Positions 59,978 through 64,000 of a stretch of 64,000 nucleotides of DNA are shown in pieces (position 1 is the first letter of the stretch; every line of letters starts with the position of its first letter). This DNA is from Dictyostelium firmibasis (taxonomy: Eukaryota > Evosea > Eumycetozoa > Dictyosteliales > Dictyosteliaceae). The DNA lies in assembly GCA_036169595.1 (NCBI GenBank), contig CM069765.1, forward strand, positions 1,195,001 through 1,259,000. The letters are read 5' to 3'. A program made the translations under genes and the position numbers. The notes below the pieces were generated by a model. That model had not been told where the DNA came from and searched no databases. It saw nothing but the letters and a program-made list of their open reading frames with translations.

Positions 59978-62302
59978 TTAAGAATTATTTGCAGCATAAA
60001 GTGGATTATCACCTTGATTTGGATTTGGATTATATAATGGATTTTCAGATGAAGTTTGGATTTGATTATCCCTTGAAGATTTCCAAGCATCATAACCACG
60101 TTTACCACCAAAAATAGCAAGACCCATAGCTATGGCACCACCAATCGCAATACCAGCGGCGGCACCTGCACCAACACCAACAGCAGCTTTTACGGCAGCT
60201 GATTGACATCTGAATGGTAATGGATCATAGTCTTTAAAGATACAAGCTTTGGATGTATTATCACAAACACCGTATTGACAACGTGGATCTTCTGGAATAC
60301 AAGGTCTAGCAGCAGTCATACATTTCTTTGTAGAATTATCACAGAAACCAATTAAACAAAATGCTTCTACTGGACAAACGATTGGAGTTTGAACACAACC
60401 CAACTTTTTATCGCAATGACTTGTGAAACAGGAATTCTTTGGTTCACAAACACGTGGGCTATGTGAACAACCACCAGTTTCTGTGAGAGTATTCAAACAT
60501 ATGTCAATGGTACATTGATCACCATCGTCACAAAGATTTGGTTCATAATGGCATGTACCATTATCTGAGCATTTATCAATTGTACAAAGTATACCATCAT
60601 CGCAATGATAGATATTATCACATTCACCAGTCTTTGAGTTACAACGTGCTGTTGAACATTTATTTTTGGCTTCACAAATTTTTGGTTTATTATCACATTC
60701 ACCTGTTTCACCATTACAAGTATCGATGGTACAAGCATTGGAATCATCACAATTCTTTTTAGTACGATCTATACATTCTGTTGTGCTATTGTATGGATTA
60801 CATTCCAACTGTTGACATTTGTCACTTGATTCCGAGCATTTATTACCCTCAACACATGGTACACAATTTTCAATTGGATCATGCTTACAACCTGAATCCT
60901 TTGAACAACTATCGATGGTACAATGATCGTTATCATTACAATCTACTACACTACTTGAACAGCCAGAGTTTGGTATACACTTCTTTTGAACACATTTATC
61001 AGAGTCATCCTCGCAAAGTGCTTTATACTCCCAAGTTCCACTATCTTCATTACAAGTTTCATGATAACAAGTTGTATCATTTTTACTTGAATCCTTTGGT
61101 TTACTCTTAAGATAGCAGCCACCCATTTTATCATCACAACGTGCTTCAATACATGAGCTATTGGATTTACCTTGGCATGGTGAATAATCAGTTGATGGTA
61201 CACATTGCTTACTATCTGGATCACATTGATGTTTAACACAGAATGTATCGGAGAGAGAGCAATTTGGAACGACCACTTTACAATGGTAATGCCAGTCAAC
61301 ACCTTGAGCAATATCAGTTAGACCTGGACATTCGAAATGACCACAAGCAGGTAAACTACCATAACATTCTGAAGGATTACAACATTTACCCATACCCTCA
61401 CAAACACCACAATAATCATAGTATTTACATTTGAAATCTATACTTGTCTCAACCATAATATGGGAATCAGTTGTATGACGTTCACAATAGAAGAAATCGA
61501 AATTGTAGCTCTTACTCTTCTCCAATCCTAAATTATCCAAATAGACTGAACCTTGACCATTCTGACCGGAAACATCATGTGGTGCACCCAAATCCAATAC
61601 TAAACGATTATCAATGAATACCCAAACATCATCATCTCCTTTGAAATTGAATAACTCACCACCGATATAGAAGAAGGATGCATGTAACTCTAGACAGAAA
61701 TGAAAATTTCTTGGGAAACCCCATCTATCCTTCCATTGATTCTTCTTTACTGGTCCATTGTAAGAGTCTGCTTCAAATCCCATCTTGTCAATTGGAAAGA
61801 AGTTATCACTTTCATATGAATAAATTCTTGGATCATCAGCTGTAACATTTCTAGTAAATACCAAAGATTTGGAAATAACAATGTTTACATCCTTTTGATT
61901 GTGAAACCAACTGTAAAATGTACTTTGATTATGTATAACGAATCTATTTCTATCGAAATTTGGTGCATGTTCATCGCCACAACAATATATTGGACTACGA
62001 TCTTCATCATTTAAATAATCTTTTACTAATCCTTTTATAACACGATTTGGATTATCAATTTCAAAATCTGGATTGGTTTGTGGTGATAAATCTCTAATAA
62101 TAACTGCTATATCCTTTTCAAGTGGTAATAAATTATTATATGGATCTTTTTAATATTAAGCAAAAAAAAAAAAAAAAAAATTATTATTAGTAAAATTATT
62201 TAAAGTAATAATAAAATAAAATTAATAATTTACCATCTGCTAAAACAATTAAAATTGTTATTAATTGAATTAAAAAATAAAAAAACTTTTTATTTCTATT
62301 CC

Positions 62303-62306
<4 letters not shown>
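59978..62306 (-). CDS. PSI-family membrane protein (PA14 and CTDC repeats)
   Basis: Two exons, 62306-62234 and 62145-59978, give 746 residues. Exon 1 holds the signal peptide (MGNRNKKFFYFLIQLITILI). The first half is a fibro-slime/PA14 fold: LPLEKDIAVIIRDLSPQTNP, PIYCCGDEHAPNFDRNRF, and the carbohydrate-binding-type core FKGDDDVWVFIDNRLVLDLG. Cys-rich Dictyostelium CTDC repeats follow (e.g. NDHCTIDSCSKDSGCKHDP, DGDQCTIDICLNTLTETGG). One transmembrane helix, rich in Gly/Ala (AAGIAIGGAIAMGLAIFGG), leads to a short cytosolic tail with two NPLY motifs. This matches the psi (prespore-cell-inducing factor) family of cell-surface proteins. Which psi letter it is cannot be told from sequence alone. 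Confidence 0.88.
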
Positions 62307-62339
<33 letters not shown>

Positions 62340-63823
62340 TAATAGTTTTTATTTAAAAAATTAAAAGGAAAAAAATAAAAAAATAAATAAAATAATAATT
62401 TTACAATAATTTTATAGAATTCTATAAAAATTTAATCTTTTTTTTTATTTTTTTTTTGGAAATATTTTATTTTAGTTAATCGAAATAATTGTTTAAAAAA
62501 AAAACTTTTTTTTTTTTGTTTTGAATTTTTTTTTTTTTTTATTTTTTTTTGGTAATATATTTTTATTTATAATTATTTTAATTCTTAGATAACAATAATA
62601 TAATCCATTATTTTAATTTTTTTAAATTAATTAAATAAAATAAATATAATAGTACTATTATATAAAATGTGGAGGACGTTGTTTTGTTTTATAAAAAAAA
62701 TACGATTCATCTTATATGGTATATATTGTTATTTTTGATTATGTCTTGAATATTCTAATGGGACAAAATTCAAGAGTGGGTTTTAGTGTGTGTTTTTGAA
62801 GAGTGTGGTTATTTGATTTTTATTTGTTTTTTTTTAAGCAATTAAATACACCTATTACCACACTTTTTTTTTTATTAAAAAAAAATTGAAAACATTATTA
62901 CTAAAATTAGTAATAGATGTGTTGTTTTTTAAATGAAAACTTGTATTTTAAAATTATCTATAAAGAAAACTATTTTTAAAAAAAAAAAAAAACAAATAAA
63001 AATTTAAAAAAAATAATAAAAAAGAATAATTTCTTTGATTAGATTTATATCATTATTCATATTATTGTAGTAATTATTTTTTTAGAAAAGGTGATTATCT
63101 ATTAATTAATAAAAATAATAAAATAATGTTATATATAAAAAATGGTAATTTAAATGTTTTTTTTTTTTAAAATAATAATCAAAAAAATAAATAAAATAAA
63201 ACAATTTAAAAATTTTAACTATCGAAACCCTATTTTATCTTTTAATTAATTTCTTGAAATCATATTATATCTAGATAATTTAAATAGAATTGATTTATGA
63301 TCGAGAATAAAAAAATAAATAAATAAATTAAAAATAATTTCATTTGTTCTCTTTTTTTCAAAAGAATTCTCATTTCTAAGATAAAAAATATTGATTTTTT
63401 TATTAATTAAAAAAAAGGATAGTTTTGATGAGTAAACTTAATTTACTTAAATAAAAAAGGCCATGAGTTAATAATAATAATTAATTTTTTTGGTTTTTTA
63501 ATTATAATAAGATTGAAATTCAATCCGTAGTATAAATTAATCGAAATTGTTTACTTTTTAAAATAATATATTTGGTAATTAATTGTGTATTTCAACTTTT
63601 TTATAATTTTGTTATTATTGTCGTTTTTTTTTCAGAAAAAAAAGTTGGCCTCAATGTTGATATGTAATGGAATTGGATTCATAGAGTAAGAAGTTTTAAA
63701 AGATATTAGTTGTTGTTGAAATTTTCTTTTAGTTAACAATTAATTTTTTTTTTTTAAATATTAATGATTGTTGTTTGACCTTAGTTAAAGTTTATTTAGT
63801 AGATTTTTTATATTATATTAACC
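62307..63823. other. Long intergenic region upstream of the PSI-family gene
   Basis: About 1.5 kb without a supported gene. A GT-rich cluster at about 62773-62812 (GAGTGGGTTTTAGTGTGTG ... GAGTGTGG) with an opposite-strand echo at 62858-62866 (ACCACACTT) resembles G-box-type elements used by developmental promoters in this organism. A patch with GTGGAGGACGTTG is at 62669-62682. The remainder is AT-rich. Confidence 0.45.
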
Positions 63824-64000
63824 TTATTTATATTTTTTCATTTTCTCCGATACAATAGTGTGAATCAGCAACTGAGAAAATGAAAAAATATATTAGCGAA
63901 GAAAAATTTTAAAATAGAAAATATTAATCACTTACATTTTCTAAACTTTCAATATTGAGTGCGTTTTTAGGTACCTTGCAAAATAAGAAAATGTGGTCCT
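63824..64000 (-). CDS. 3' end of a gene running off the right edge (unrecognised)
   Basis: Two exons are visible. 64000-63936 (open in one frame: DHIFLFCKVPKNALNIESLE) ends at a perfect GTAAGT donor. 63871-63824 begins after TTTTCTCAG and encodes LLIHTIVSEKMKKYK before TAA. They join in phase, giving a 36-residue C-terminus. The product cannot be identified from this much. The start lies beyond the window. Confidence 0.6.

Overview
The window is nuclear DNA of a social amoeba, almost certainly Dictyostelium discoideum. The evidence is extreme A+T richness, intergenic DNA made of A and T runs, very long AAT/ATT triplet tracts read as poly-asparagine, and short AT-rich introns with GTAAGT/GTATGT donors. 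Several gene families are typical of this organism: PSI-type PA14/CTDC proteins, arrestin-FYVE AdcA, PDR-type ABCG transporters, the D2/U3 snoRNA, and tRNA genes flanked by TRE retrotransposons and external B boxes. All calls come from reading the sequence; no database search was run.

Layout. Positions 0.5-11.4 kb hold two nearly identical giant secreted/cysteine-rich proteins with a seven-helix C-terminus. 11.6-16.5 kb (minus) is a seven-exon PDR-type ABC transporter whose last exon carries an apparent one-base frameshift. 17.7-19.0 kb (minus) is a broken zinc-finger/acidic gene. 19.4-40.3 kb is a tandem array of seven paralogous large proteins (six plus, one minus) sharing an N-terminal 'LF..VF.N.YL...I' module, mostly followed by an Asn linker. 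Complex I subunit NDUFA1 and a decayed gene sit inside the array. The ankyrin protein at 46-49 kb has a related N-terminus, so the array may be a diverged ankyrin-type family.

40.4-42.8 kb is a tRNA/retrotransposon island. A tRNA-Gln (minus) and a tRNA-Ser (plus) point away from each other. Two internally deleted, TRE5-like non-LTR elements lie between them in inverted orientation, each beginning about 45-52 nt upstream of its tRNA. Each tRNA has an external B box exactly 31 nt past its 3' end, and further poly(A)-tailed remnants lie around them.

42.9-49.5 kb carries a three-exon protein of unknown function with a mitochondrial-looking N-terminus, an NME6-like nucleoside diphosphate kinase, the ankyrin protein and gene debris. 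50.4-64 kb is dense with recognisable genes: adcA (arrestin/FYVE), a universal stress protein, a PTEN-like lipid phosphatase, a GH47 alpha-mannosidase, a U3 snoRNA gene with a DUSE-type promoter, phosducin-like phlp1 (G-beta-gamma folding), a PSI-family PA14 membrane protein, and the 3' end of another minus-strand gene at the right edge. There is no operon logic. The functional themes are membrane signalling (PTEN, phosducin-like protein, AdcA, PSI, seven-helix proteins) and lineage-specific family expansion.
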